Assembly (NCBI GenBank): GCA_020466095.1
Contig: CM035809.1
Coordinates: forward strand, 4,194,223-4,258,222
Length of the DNA stretch: 64,000 bases
Origin: Chlorops oryzae
Taxonomy: Eukaryota; Arthropoda; Insecta; Diptera; Chloropidae
Direction: 5' to 3'
Both the position numbers and the translations under genes were made by a program. Shown piece by piece: positions 8,834-20,861 of this stretch. Each line of letters starts with the position of its first letter. Positions within the stretch are counted from its first letter, which is position 1. The notes beneath the pieces were generated by a model. The model saw only the letters and a program-made list of their open reading frames with translations, was not told the origin of the DNA and ran no database searches.

Positions 8834-9512
8834 TATACAGCAAACTTAAGTCAAATAGCAGCGTGAGTGGAACATTCCATAGAAGAACATTTGCATGTAT
8901 ATGCATCTCCCCTATATATTTTTAATTCTTTTAAGAACTGAAAATGACCTTTCAGACTCGCAGTTTGCGATCGGAATCGTTATTAAAATTCTGTATGCGA
9001 TGCAAAAATTTGGGAATACTTCAACCATTTCCCTATCAACTTGCAAAGGGGACAAGATTTGGTCATTTTTGCTATCTGATTCTTCGGATCGATTAGAAAA
9101 AATACCTTTCGGTTGTAGCTTTAAAGGGATATTAATTGTTTTAATTCTAATTTGAAATCACTTTGCAAATCATCCGAATATACTTGTATGAGATTTGTGG
9201 CTTTGATTTCTAATTCATTAGTCTCTATAAATAACAATTGTTTTTTGAAATAAGGAATAACTGTTAAACTCAATTTAAGTTCAAGATGAGTTATAAGTAC
9301 AATACAAATTCTTTTAAAGCAACGTACAATAAGGTAAACAATTTATATATAATTAAATTTTTTATTTCATTAATTTTTAGATTTTAAGGCGATTTTACTC
9401 GAAAAATATTTTTTTAAATATTTTGATGATATTTTATTTGGACGCTCGGGGCCCTTTGCCAGTTGGGGCCCGGGGCTATAGCCCCTGCTAGCCCTACCTT
9501 AATCCGGCACTG
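8834..9512. other. AT-rich DNA ending in a hAT-like right terminus
   Basis: No gene seen. The right part (about 9440-9512) is abruptly GC-rich (GGGGCCC, GGGGCTATAGCCCC) and ends AATCCGGCACTG, the complement of a hAT-like CAGTGCCGGATT terminus. A matching left end was not found. Confidence 0.45.
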
Positions 9513-10499
9513 CACTTGATCCTCGTTTTACGCGGTTTGACGGGACCAGAAAAAGTACGCGTAAAACACAAAAAGCGTTAAAAAAGTAAACTTTTCAAAC
9601 AAAACAGCTAGCTGGGGTCACATTGTAAAAAAAATCGCGCAAAAAAATTTTTCGCGCACAAAAGTCTAAACTTACATACAATTTTCTTACCTCGTGCCTT
9701 AAAAAATATGCGCGCTTTTGGATATGTTTAAAAAAAAAATCCCAAATCCAAATGTATTTAAATTTTAAAACAATATTTAATATGTACATATGTACTTCTT
9801 GCTGTTTTACAGTGTTTAAAAAAAAAAAGATACAATGGTTCAGTCCAAGATGAAAAAGAGATCATACAAAGTTTGATTTGTATTTTTTAGTTTTTAATGT
9901 AATCAGTTATTAAACGCTGAGTAGCATTTTCTTTTAGGTTATCATACACATCTCGATAGCCTTGCATTAATTCTCGAAGATTACGACAAAATGCTGTTGA
10001 GCGCTCGTCATCCGGATCGTTATTGAAAAAAAAAACTTCAAGATCTTTTGATTTTTCTAGACCATGTCGAAGTACTGAAGCTGTGAACGGTGGAGTATCA
10101 CAGCAGTCAATTTCATCGTCGCTATCCGAAGGCTCATTATTGTTTCCGTCAACTGCTTTTAAAATTTCTTCATCTTCGATAACGACATTTTCAAAAAGCG
10201 CATTAAGGTCTTCAATAGACATATTACTAAATCCTTCTCCGCCAATTTGATTGGCCAATTGGAAGATATCGGCATACGTAGACAGAGTATCGATATCATA
10301 TTCTTCGCGTGCCACAACATCTTTCCATACATTTTCCCAGCACTGTTAGATGTATGGCGGAAAAAATGTATTTGAACAACAAAAAGGAAAAACTAATCTA
10401 TGAAAATACGCGCAAAAAAAGTAATCGGGGGATGTTTTGCAAACACCGCGTAGAAAAAAAACCGCATAAAAAAAATTCGCGTAAAACGAGGATCAAGTG
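9513..10499 (-). mobile_element. pogo/Tigger-like DNA transposon, internally deleted
   Basis: The ends are inverted copies of CACTTGATCCTCGTTTTAC. The style (..CCTCGTTTTACGCG) is that of pogo/Tigger elements of the Tc1/mariner superfamily. The right flank is TA and the left flank is TG, compatible with a TA duplication that mutated. Length 987 bp against 2-3 kb for complete relatives. It encodes the C-terminus of a transposase on the minus strand. Confidence 0.75.
9887..10348 (-). pseudogene. pogo/Tigger-like transposase, C-terminal fragment
   Basis: The minus-strand frame ends at 9887. The 142 residues from the internal Met at 10315 are acidic (..SIEDLNALFENV.., ..SDSDDEIDC..). Upstream the same frame reads CWENVWKDVV before a stop, a pattern typical of the region after the DDE catalytic core in jerky/Tigger transposases (CW..L..DV). 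The CENP-B-like DNA-binding domain and the DDE core are gone, so the protein cannot transpose DNA. Identification rests on the terminal repeats plus this C-terminal pattern; no catalytic residues remain to confirm it. Confidence 0.6.
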
Positions 10500-10946
10500 T
10501 ATAGAAATATTGGAAGTAATAAAGAAGTTATGAAGAGTTGAAAATTGCTTCGACGTATTGTCTCAGTAAGGGCGAAAGGGTTAAAATAAATCGTCATAAA
10601 ATCACTTACTCCGCAACACAAATCCGCTGCTCCACGAAAAAGCGGTCAAGTGCGAGTCTGAGTAGATCGAATATTATAAAATAAAATTTACTATGTAGCA
10701 TATTTTCACTAAACGACAGATTGATTGTATGCAAAAGTACGTTTTGTGATTGATAAAAGGGTTTTTCAATTCTTAAGTCCACTGAATAACCGTATAAACA
10801 AGTGAAAATTTTAAGAGAGTAGTTACTGAATATCTTGAAAACTATAATAAATAAAAAAAAATTAATTTGATCACTGCTGGTGGGGGCCCCCACGTGGGGG
10901 AGGCCCGGTGCCACTGGCCCCCCTGGCGACCCCCATAATCCGGCCC
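10500..10946. other. AT-rich DNA with a second hAT-like right terminus
   Basis: Nothing coding seen. Positions about 10875-10946 are GC-rich (GGGGGCCCCCACGTGGGGG) and end AATCCGGCCCTG, the complement of CAGGGCCGGATT, closely similar to the hAT-like end at 9512. The left terminus of this element is not in view. Confidence 0.45.
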
Positions 10947-11069
10947 TGTATATGTGACTCCTATCGCACTTACATCTGACTCTTTTTTCCGATCATATAA
11001 GAGCCAAAATCGTATGCTGTAAAAAAACTTATTGATTAATGCACACATATTTCTCGATTTTTACGTACT

Positions 11070-11132
11070 GTGCGGGTTTTGAACCTCGGAACTCTCGCTT
11101 TCAAGTCATGTGCTTACCCATGACACCGTGTT
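11070..11132 (-). ncRNA. tRNA-like sequence, relative of 8060-8125
   Basis: Minus-strand A-box-like CGGTGTCATGGGTAAGCAC and B-box-like CCGAGGTTCAAAACCCG. It is clearly the same sequence family as 8060-8125 but is not inside a recognisable inverted-repeat element here. Confidence 0.4.
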
Positions 11133-12448
11133 AGTTAAAACAAAAGTCAGCGATCTTTTTCGTTTATAGTTTAAAGTCAAATTAAAATTTATTTTATTTT
11201 TCTTATTTTCGACATATTTATGATTCATATAGGACTCATAAATATAAGCCTCCTATTTTTGGTATATTTCTGACTCACATAGGACTCATAAATATGAGCC
11301 TATTATATTATATATATTATATAACAGACACATTTCGGACTCATATTTCGAAGCACTCCGAATTTGTTTGCTGGGTTTGAAGTTACGAAAATAAATTCGA
11401 TTGCTGAAAAATGTGCTTCTAAAAATTACGTGTGAACGTGCGATAAAAATGAAAAATTCGTATTCAAGATGGATTCAGGTGTATCAAAGAAGAGCACAAA
11501 AAGTTTTTTAGAAAATATCCTTAACCTTTTAATATCTGAATTTTGATCTGTTGTCTAATACAAATTTTTGTTACGAATTATGATGAAAGGTTTTAGTGGG
11601 TTGTATGTTTATGGCAAATCTCTAACTTGATTTGATCAATTTTATAGGTGCTCAAACAAGATTTCTTCAAAAAAAGAGATCCTTGTTATTAGATAAGAAT
11701 TTCTAAAAAGTCGTCCCTTTTTCAAACATTCTTGAACTTGTTTCTACAAGTCGGGGCACGCTCTATTACAAATGGCTTCAAAAATATGACTTCCTTTTGA
11801 AAAATACTTTCTTATAAGTCAAGGGTTGAGCAAAACCGCGGATGCTAGCAAAACGTTTAAAAGTGCAGATGATTGGATAGAGGATCAAACTGGTAGTATA
11901 TTGTATAACCTCACAGATAGCAATGTACTAAAGGTTGACCATATGATTCACAAATTCATTTGAAAATGTTAAAGTGGAATTCAGGTGCCTTAAATTGGTC
12001 GTGTCTGACCTCTAGTGAGAGTTTCGGGTGGACTGTGGTTATTTATAAACTGAGGATGGTACCAAATCTTGAGCAAGGATTTTAATTGTGGCCTTACCCC
12101 TGCATGAGATAAAATTGGTACGCTGAGAATGGCAGCGGCGCCTCCAGCCACACTTAACTGGGCAGACACTTTGTGTAGTCGAGTTAGGAATTTAACATAA
12201 TATCTAGTCGTGCTTAAAGTACAAGGGAGAACATCCGAATGATACCTGTAAGCAACATTGGACGTTTAAGAGCTAAATGAATCGTTTCGATGATAAAGAA
12301 AATATGTTGAAAGTCGAGATTATAAGTAACGAGTTGGTAGAATTCACTTGGGCATCATCGTCATTACTAGTGCAATATAGATAGGCAGTTCACAAAGGCT
12401 GCTAAAACCCCTTTTAAAAATAGCACCAGCTAAAATTAGTACTTTTAG
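11133..12448. other. No gene seen
   Basis: AT-rich anonymous sequence. Several near-repeats of GACTCATAAATATGAGCC lie at about 11225-11350. No ORF with recognisable similarity, and no element ends were found. Confidence 0.5.
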
Positions 12449-13196
12449 CTCTATACTAGTGATGTAACGAATGTCAAATTTTAGCATTCGCGAATGCGAA
12501 TGCGAATGCCTACTCATATTCGCGAATGCGAATATTCAGTTTTTGAATCTGTATCTCAAATTTGGCACACATCACGAAATCAATTCATTTATTTATATAG
12601 CGCACCAACTTTGGAAAAAAATAATTCATTCATAAGTAAAAGAAATTACACATTTCGATGTTAAATTTTAAAGTGTTAAAAAAAACAGTCACATGACAAC
12701 AACAAAACTAATCCAACTATTTCGTGCAAGCATAACGCCCCTGCGCAATACGCAATGTTATTGTCGTTTTTCGTTTAGCAGCCCTCAGACGGTCGTTCTT
12801 GTATGAAAATTTATGTGAAGGAACTTAAAGGCATTCCAAATGCGTTTAATTCAGGGATCGGCAAAATTGAAAATGCAAGTGTATGTGAGAGAGCAGAGCG
12901 GCTACTAAAAATAGCCGAAAATAGACAAAAAATGCTGAAACTAGCTAAAAATAAAAGCTATAAGTAGCATAAAAGAGCTGAACGGTAGCACATAAAAAAT
13001 TCTTTAAATGCTAAAATATTGGCTTTTAAATTTAAATTTAAAAAATCGATTAAAGTTTACATTTTTGGTCAATTTTCTGCTAATTATATATTCGCAAAAT
13101 ATTCGCAACATTTTGCGAATGCGAATGTGAAAAAACATGCGAATATTTGCGAATGCGAATGCGAATGCGAATACTCGTTACATCACTACTCTATAC
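12449..13196. mobile_element. hAT MITE with GCGAAT subterminal repeats (732 bp)
   Basis: Flanked by the 8-bp repeat CTCTATAC (12449-12456, 13189-13196); inverted ends TAGTGATGTAACGA / TCGTTACATCACTA. Both subterminal regions carry arrays of GCGAAT (about 12483-12535 and 13092-13172). At 12852 it contains CAGGGATCGGCA, the terminal sequence of the element at 7264, suggesting a second, truncated insertion. No transposase. Confidence 0.9.
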
Positions 13197-14451
13197 TAAA
13201 TTTTGTTGTTATTGTTTTCTATGCAAACGCGAATTAGCACATTGCCCATCGAAAGAGCATGTTTGTTTAGAGTGGCAAATATTGCTCCAACAGCTGTGTT
13301 AAACAGCTGTTCAGGAAATGAAAACATGGAGATGTAAACATAATCCCATAAGAAGATTTGATTTTCCGCTAGCTGACGACATTTCAACAGCTGTTTCAAC
13401 AGATTTTAGATTTTAGTACATGTTTAAGTGCTCACAATAATGATTTTGGCTTGTAGCAATCTTGCCACATTGCCATATTAGCATACCTTTGTGAATAGCC
13501 TAAGATCTAAATTCAGCTCCTAAAAGTATGCATTTGAATATTTAAAAATCAACTTATGTAATTATAAGTTTAAGCCCCTAAGAAAAAATAATCAAAAGAC
13601 TTTGGATTGTTGGAAGCACGTTTAATATTATGTGAACACTGATGTGGTCCTATTCATCATCATTATGGCAACAGAAAATATTTGAATTCAGCACCTAAAG
13701 ATATGCATTTGATATTTTAAAAACGAATCAATATAATTTTAAGTCTTTATAAACAGAACTTAGTTAAGGCTTTAAAGATTTCCGCATATCTTTCAAACTC
13801 CATCCCCAAAATGTGATTATATGGCAAATCTACAAGAATGAATTGATTTGTTCGGAAATGTTCTGTTAATTAAGATGTATACTTTTGGGTGCTGAATTTA
13901 AATGTTTTCTGTTGCCGAAATCATCATCATTAGCAAAAGTTGGGCTTCCTCGACTTTTTCGATTTTGCTTGAAGATAATGTCTAGAAACATGTTGAGAAG
14001 ATCGGAGACTCTTCATTAATTAATTTTTTCAAGGCTCTGACAAGGACCAATTACATGGGTCGAATCTTCGCTAGGAAGAAGGTTGCGGTCTCGAATTACG
14101 GGCCGTGAGCTACGTTTTAAAAGTACCCCTCTCTTGACCTACAATGTTCTCAAACAAAAAGAACAATTTGCACAAACATCAATAGATATCGCCTTTATTC
14201 CTATCAGAAGCAATCAAATATTTCCAAATGTCGGTTTTAGAAGGGTCGAAACTACAAAAGCACTTCCTCTTAATGCAAATCAACGTGTTAAATTGGAGCA
14301 AAATCAATCATAGTCCTCCATTTTTCGTTATTTTAGGATGATTAAAAGAGTTTGGAAAATGAAAGACGAACTTGGGTAAGACGCCTAAGACGCCTAGAAA
14401 CCAAACTAAGGGAGTCCTTCAAGGGCTTTTATCTTATATTTATTGAGAAGA
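13197..14451. repeat. Anonymous DNA with a degenerate CACCTAAAAGTATGCAT family
   Basis: No gene is supported. Three related blocks, at about 13511-13540 (+), 13687-13720 (+) and 13871-13915 (-), share ATTCAGCACCTAAAAGTATG and neighbouring AAAATATTT/TTGCC words at ~180-base spacing. The same family recurs elsewhere, for example near 17381, 19041, 38017, 38315 and 43784. Confidence 0.5.
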
Positions 14452-15019
14452 ATAGATAGTAAGGTGGATTGTTTTGTTCGACAAAAAAAAAATGAAAGTT
14501 TCCCTAGTGAATTAAGATTCTAAAATTTTTTTGGAGAAAGAATGCCGAGGGAACCATAGGCCAAACCCGAATTTTTGAAAAGAAGTTACATCTTAAATAT
14601 GTCTAAAAGCATGCCACAAAATATGAAAATTTCTACCTAATCTAAAATGTTTTTAAATTGAATTTTTCTTATTTTGATTCTTTGCATTATTTTAGACATA
14701 AGAAGTAATAAAATGTTGCTTAAAAAATCATAAATTGTCCTTTTTTAAATAGTTATTAAAGAAAATATAAAATTTTTTCAATGGCTCGAGTTTTGCGGGA
14801 CGTTGAAGTGATTGTTTCTTAGCTTTTTGAGATGTTTTCACCCACAATGATGACCAAAATAAGTCGAATATAGCATGAAAAACCAATGTTTGCAAAAGCG
14901 GAAGGTTAAAAAAACATTTGACCTATAGTTTCTTCGGTATAATTATTAAGTATGGGCAACAGAATAATATTCTGCTAGGAAAATTGGAGGTTACAAAATC
15001 GATTCACCTTAATAGATAG
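14452..15019. mobile_element. hAT MITE (552 bp)
   Basis: The 8-bp repeat ATAGATAG (14452-14459, 15012-15019) flanks inverted ends TAAGGTGGATT / GATTCACCTTA. A shorter relative lies at 52833-53129. No coding capacity. Confidence 0.88.
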
Positions 15020-15026
15020 GTCTTTA

Positions 15027-15629
15027 TACAGGGTGTTCCATACTCAATGGATCAAAAAAAAGGAGGTGATAGGGGGAACCCATACAAGCAAAAAATATTA
15101 TGGAAAGGGGGGTTCATCTTGCACTCGAAAGGAGCTAGAGCCGTGGAAAGAATTCGACTGAATTGGTGAGCATAATTTTAGGCGGATATGTAAAACTAAA
15201 ACACTATTCAGAAAACTTTAAAAACTTTTTTTTAGCAACTATGGTATCAAATTGAAGAGAAAAACTCAAAGTTTTCGAAAAGAGTAAAAAAAAGAGGCTC
15301 GATCGTATTTCTTTTGAATTAAATCACTTTAAAAGCCAAAATTACACTATTTTAGGCTTAGATGGTAGTACCAGAGAAAACGGAGTTGAATTTTTTAAAA
15401 ATCGTAGTATGCAGAGTTAAGGGAAAACCGCCAAGCTTTTCATATCATATGTGATTTTGAATTTACGGCCTGTAAGTGAGGAGCACCAGTGAAAAAACCA
15501 AAATATTGTTTTTTGCATGTAACTCCTCAGGGGTGCATTTGCAACCCCCCTTGCTATACGATTTTTGGTCCGTCTGGACCCCCCCTATCACCTCCTTTTT
15601 TTGATCTATTGAGTATGGAACACCCTGTA
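15027..15629. mobile_element. Tc1/mariner-type MITE (599 bp, long TIRs)
   Basis: TA at 15027-15028 and 15628-15629 flanks an element with near-identical inverted ends of about 47 bp starting CAGGGTGTTCCATACTCAAT. It lies 7 bases from the target duplication of the hAT MITE on its left. The short ORFs at either end read through the inverted repeats and are not genes. Confidence 0.88.
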
Positions 15630-17434
15630 TATAGAAAATTATATTGTGGAAATTCCTCTGCTTCACATTTTATATTCTTGAAATGATTTTCTAGCACTTA
15701 ACAAAAACTAGAAAGAGGGAGAGAAATTCTAAATCTAAAAAAAAAAAACTGGAATTCTTGTGAAACGTCAATGCATTATTGAAAAATATCTTTAAAAACA
15801 TTCAAATGCCTCAGGACAGCTCCCATATGGGCTCCTTCGAAAGTTCGTCATGTTCATTACGAATTCGAGGGGGGGCGGAAAAAATCACACTTCGAAACTC
15901 GAAGTCATTAGAGTTGATTTTGTGTTAACTAATCAAATTAAATATTAAAATTAATAAAAATTTAAATTACCCAAACGTTTGGGGATATCCCGACCGCAAG
16001 TAGTCAAACAAGCCATCGAAAAACCACCGAAAAGCCGCTGAACAGCCGCACAAAATCGCGATTCTAGGAGTCAAAAGTCACGCACGCACTTCTAATGTCA
16101 AGCGAGGACAACAATAAAAACAACAGATAAGCAAATATTGTTACCGACTGCCTCAGTTATTTGAATTTGTATTTATCTTTTTGCTACGTGTGGCTGCCTC
16201 TGTGTGTGTGTGTGCGTGTGTGTGTGCGTGTGTAGGCACACTTGTGGAGGCTGCTAATGGCTTGCATATGCACACTGAGTTGGGCGAACTTTTACTAATA
16301 GCCCCTTAAAATATGCTGGCTAAATTTGGTTTCTCCTTATGTGTGAGTGTGTGTGTGCAATTTTGCGTGTGTGTGAGTTAGGGATCCCTTTACATGGCCT
16401 TGCGGCAATTTCGGGTTATTTCAATTTCGGGCTTTGATTTTGACTTCCTTTTTTGACACTGATTGAGCGACCGGCGAAGGCGTGTGAAATGAAATGAGTC
16501 CTTTTTTTTTTTTATTCGTGCGTGAGTGTATTTGCGGGCGTTTGAGTGTGTTTATTTTTGTGTTGGTGTGGTTTTGTTTTGGTTATCAATACGGTCAATT
16601 GGCTTAATATATTGTGAATGCGGTTATGAGTGTCCAGCAGGGAAATTTAAATCAATAGCCATTGGGCGGCTGAGCGAGCGTGTGTGCTGCCCCGTGTCTG
16701 TCCATTTCGGAATGCGTGAACGCAGACGACCTGGATTAATACTTTCGGGTCAAGAATCTTTTCTCAATTTATGGAACTATGGAGATCTAGTTGAGTCAAG
16801 AGGTCAATTAGCTGAAAATTGATGGTACGATATGCAGATAGATAAGCCGAATTCTGATTCGAAGGGGTGTGCAGGCTACTCAAGAGAAAATGTCGCTTAG
16901 CAAAGACAATTCAATTCGATTCCATTGAATTTGGGTTTAGAATTTTTTATCAAGTGCCCTTTCTATGAAGTGCTTGCATACACCAGAGGCGAAAATATTT
17001 ATATGGATGAATTTTTTTGATTTTATTTTTTGTGTTGTTTTTTACTTTTATCCTGAAGCACTAAGCCGAGACATTTAAATAAATATTTCTAAATTGAAAC
17101 TGCGAAATTAATGTGAAAAACTAACGACTCTCAGAATTTGAATTTTAAACGAAATCTTATCAAAAATTTTCGAGAATACATTTGGGGTCAGTTTGTTCTC
17201 ACATGCTGCTTATGGTGTTTTGGTGCAGATTGAGCTTTTCACTAGAGCATTGAATATTTGAAGCTATTGTACGGAAGTTTCAGCTTTATTATGCTTCTTT
17301 CAACTTAAGTTTTCAGCTAGTTTTGGCTTCTTTTCGCTTTTTGTCAGGTACTCTCATAATTAGGGCAATAAAAAATATTGAAATTCAGCACCAAAAAGTA
17401 TGCATTTAGATATTTTGAATACTTTTGATAGTAA
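15630..17434. other. Unique-looking DNA with GT microsatellites
   Basis: No gene recognised. Imperfect GT/GTGC runs lie at 16199-16240 and about 16340-16378. Base composition at 15980-16800 is less AT-rich than the surroundings, so this may be old non-repetitive intergenic DNA. A CACCAAAAAGTATGCATTT motif lies at about 17388. Confidence 0.5.
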
Positions 17435-18926
17435 ACAAGTAAGGGTGTTATAGTAAGGCGAGCCTGACAATAGAATACCCGACACAGACACACATGTTCA
17501 AATCAATTTTAATATCAAGAGGTGTTTAAGACCATAAGGGGCCCCATATACCGACTTTTGATAGATTTCTTTATGAAAAATGCTCCTTTGCCACGCCCAC
17601 TTTTCCAATTTTTGTTGAACTATAATCGGAGGCTTAAATATACGCTCAAATTTTAAGTTTCATTAAAATATTTCGGAAAAGTCCGCTTTTGGGGCAGTTT
17701 TGTGATTTTTGTGACAGACCCTAGTACTGGAGGTACTCTTAAAAATGGACCGATCAAAGAAATTTTTTGGAAGGATGTTTAAGGCTACAAAGGAAGCACA
17801 AGTGCCAAATTTCGTTCAAGTCCCATTTGAATTTAGGGTGAAGGAGACAATTTTCGAAAACCGCCCTTCTGCCACGCCCACTTTTACAAGTCTTGGAAAT
17901 AATATTACTGTCCTTTAAATATGATCAAATATCAAAATTCATCAAAATATCTTGAAAAACTTCGATTTTAGAGCAGTTTTTGTTGTTTTCGTAACAGACC
18001 CTAGTACTGGAGGTACCCCTAAAAATGGTCCGATTGGGTCCATTCTCGAACTTAGTCTTACTCATGTCCCCGTGAGCACGCATACCAAATTTTGTCGAGA
18101 TAGCTCAACTCCTTCGATAAGATAACTGTATACAGACAGACAGACAGACGGACATGGCTAAATCGAATGTCCTGGTGACACTGATCATTTCTACACTGAG
18201 AAAAAAATTAACCAGAAAACTGGTTAAATCAAAAGGAAAAACATACAAAACGGCTTCAACAAGGAATATTTTTAATTTTAACAATTTTTCTTGTTGAAAA
18301 AATTAAAAATTTTCCTTTTGAATCAACCATACTTCAGGTTGAATTGAAATGATAATTTTCAAAAATGGATTTAAATTTAAATTGTTGAACCAACCACGGA
18401 CATAGTTGAAATGACAAAATATTTTTTAAAAAAATTCAAAAAAAATACCTATACAAGAAGAAATGTCAAAAAAAATTTAATTAACGTTCAAAGCAAATGG
18501 CCATAGAGCACTCTGCTGAACATCACCCAAAAACTAGCCATCGGATGGACTTCATCGGATTTCGTCACTCCGTTTTGGTGACTGCTTTCGCAATGCTTAA
18601 AATAGTTCTAAGATGAATACATATCTTATATGTCTTATTTTATAAAACAAATGAGAATTATACCGAACGAAAAGAAATGTAATTAAACATATTTCCTTTT
18701 AATTCAACCAAAAATGTTGTTGACTCAACAATTTTCCTTTTGAAATTTTTGTTCTGCTCGAAAATCAAAAAGGCTGTAAATAACAATGCGCCCTTTTAAA
18801 AAAATCATGGTTACGTTCGCTCAGTGTATATATATTTTGTATGGTCTATCTCGACTGGTTCTGGGTGTTACACACAACCACACAAACGCAATATACCCTC
18901 GACACAGAGTGTGTCGGGTATAAAAA
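17435..18926 (+). repeat. Interspersed repeat family A, copy 1 (interrupted)
   Basis: Starts with ACAAGTAAGGGTGTTATAG followed by CCCGACACAGA, and ends CGACACAGAGTGTGTCGGGTA. Inside are two diverged modules, each centred on CTAGTACTGGAGGTACC (about 18000 and 17719), and a run of GACA-type tetramers at about 18133-18158. Other copies are at 23053-25438, 33175-34441, 39981-40829 and 48098-48330. Its superfamily is unknown to me. A TA-flanked element is nested at 18194-18826. Confidence 0.75.
18192..18828. mobile_element. TA-flanked MITE nested in repeat A (633 bp)
   Basis: Ends CACTGAG / CTCAGTG with TA on both sides. In the uninterrupted copy at 39981-40829 the site reads continuously (ATTTCTATATA in the complement), giving a direct empty-site comparison. 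Tc1/mariner-like by target site; no coding capacity. Confidence 0.85.
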
Positions 18927-19729
18927 TCTGTTCATTTCCATTTAATTACGTGCAGATGTGCGGATATCTTCGGAGGCTTAATTAATCTCCATTTATAAAG
19001 GCTTAAAATGATATAAATTGGTTTTTTAATTATTTATTTGCATACATTTAGGTGCCGAATTTAAATATTTTCTGCTGCCTTGCTCATTTCAAATTGAGCC
19101 ATTAAAAAATATACATGTCAATATTTTGAAATTTTTCGATGCTGGAACTCCATTATTTTCTTGAAAACACGCCAATAAAAACATACCTTCAGAAGAGTGT
19201 TTTGGAGTTTTACGGATCATGTAGCTAGAACTAAATTGTTCAGGCACCTGGCACCCTATACAGTAGGGGAGCCCAAGAGGGGATTTTTGCAGCTACTCGA
19301 GCGTGTCCGAAAATAATTTAGGGGAGAAACTTTGCACTCTGTAATATGCCCTACCATTCATGAACGGTGATTATTGAGGGGTACGTTGAGGGCAGCCCTT
19401 CAGATTAGTATGAAAAAATCCTCTGAAAAACTCGAGCGCGCCAGCTTAATAGAAGGTAAGCTGAGTACATCCACAAAGCTGTATATTTCAATGATATGAT
19501 AATTTGAGCGTAACATAACAAAATAGGCGAGTACCAAATATGTAAAAAAAAAAACCTCATCTCGAAATAGTTACTCGGACGCGGTTGATTTTTTATTTAT
19601 TTTGAAGGAAATCCTTTAAGGATCACAAAAAACTATAATCTGACATTTTAATGGGGCGATATACGTAAAATCTTCGCATATAATCACGATAGATTTCATT
19701 GTTGTGTTTCCAAATTATTTTGGAGACGG
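18927..19729. other. No gene seen
   Basis: AT-rich anonymous DNA. A degenerate AGGTGCCGAATTTAAATATT motif lies at about 19050-19072. Repeated CTCGAGCG words occur near 19297 and 19433. Confidence 0.45.
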
Positions 19730-19975
19730 GAATTGTTTTAGAATTTTGTTGACTTTTATAAATTTAAAGCATACTTTATGGAGTACAAATTTTGTTCAAC
19801 TCACATTCAGTTAAAATTCAAATCGATTTTTAACTTCAATACGAATTTGTTTGAAGTTTGAAAAGCGGTTTGAAGTTCAACTTCGCTAAACTTATTCTCA
19901 AAATATTGGTAAAAAAAACTTTTGCCCCATAAAGTATGCTTTAAATTTATAAAAGTCAACAAAATCCAGGCCCTG
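19730..19975. mobile_element. Palindromic MITE, GTTGACTTTTATAAATTTAAA family
   Basis: The two halves are inverted copies: GTTGACTTTTATAAATTTAA at about 19748 and its complement ending at 19961; the right terminus is CCAGGCCCTG. Relatives lie at 55592-55808, 56492-56660 and 57530-57746. CAGGGC-type ends suggest a hAT-derived MITE; a target duplication is not clear here. Confidence 0.65.
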
Positions 19976-20679
19976 TTTATAAAAAATGGAGGGGTAGATT
20001 CTTCTACAGTAACAGGGAGACAGGTAGATTGAGATTGCTCACTTTGGTTTTATTGCTTTGGTTCATATTCTATAGCTTAGTCGTTTTGGGGTTTATATTT
20101 GGGTTAAATTTTTCAGTGGAATTAGGGACAATTCGGACTGTGGCTAGATTGTTCTGTTGGATTATGCAATTTTTCTTGTTTGTTGTTTGTTACATAAATG
20201 CCGCTGATATGACCATACGGAAAAATCATATTGATGCATATCAATCGAAGATACACCCGCGAAGTATGCAACATTTTTTTATTATGGAATTTTGAAGGCT
20301 GACCATAATGAAACTTAACATACTAAATTTTGACATTAACCTCTAATTTTCACGTATCTCACTAGGGTGGTACAATTTCTAAGACAACAGAAAAGTCGTC
20401 ATGAAAAAATATCATTCTACGGGAGCATGTATTGGTTTTAGCAAAAACGCCAGAAAAATATTTAAAAAAATTTTGTCATTCTATCTTTATTAATGTCTTA
20501 GATATGTTTTTTTTTTTTAATTGCTCTAAAAACATGAACAAAAAACCAATAAATTTTTTTAAGGACATTCAAGGATCATCGAAGATAGAGAGCCAAAAAT
20601 CGACGAAAATGAAATATTTTGCATTGCTCTAAACAGCAAAACAACTTTCGGCGAAATCGGCTTTGGGGGCCATATCACT
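19976..20679. other. No gene supported
   Basis: AT-rich. An 88-codon hydrophobic frame at 20029-20295 lacks an ATG start and any recognisable motif, so I do not call it. Confidence 0.4.
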
Positions 20680-20861
20680 ATACTTATTAGGGTGCGTCAG
20701 ATTGCGAGATTTCGAAAAGTTGCCGGGATAACTCGCCTTTCGGTTCTACTACCTAAAAAATTAACTCGTGGTTTTTTTTTACATTGATTTTTAGGGGTCA
20801 TGAGTTCGTTTTTCTTTCATTTCTTCATTTCTTTCAAATTTAGGAGCACCCTAATACTTAT
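20680..20861. mobile_element. Short hAT MITE (166 bp)
   Basis: The 8-bp repeat ATACTTAT (20680-20687, 20854-20861) flanks ends TAGGGTGC / GCACCCTA. It is related to the larger element at 49046-49847, sharing GTTGCCGGG and CTACCTAA blocks. Confidence 0.88.

Noticed and set aside
10023..10250. Plus-strand frame over the pogo-like fragment
   Set aside because: Antisense shadow of the transposase C-terminal fragment.
16526..16822. 98-codon frame in GT-rich DNA
   Set aside because: No recognised similarity, no ATG start and low-complexity GT origin of the first third.
20029..20295. Hydrophobic 88-codon frame
   Set aside because: Does not start with ATG, and Leu/Phe richness is expected from T-rich DNA.
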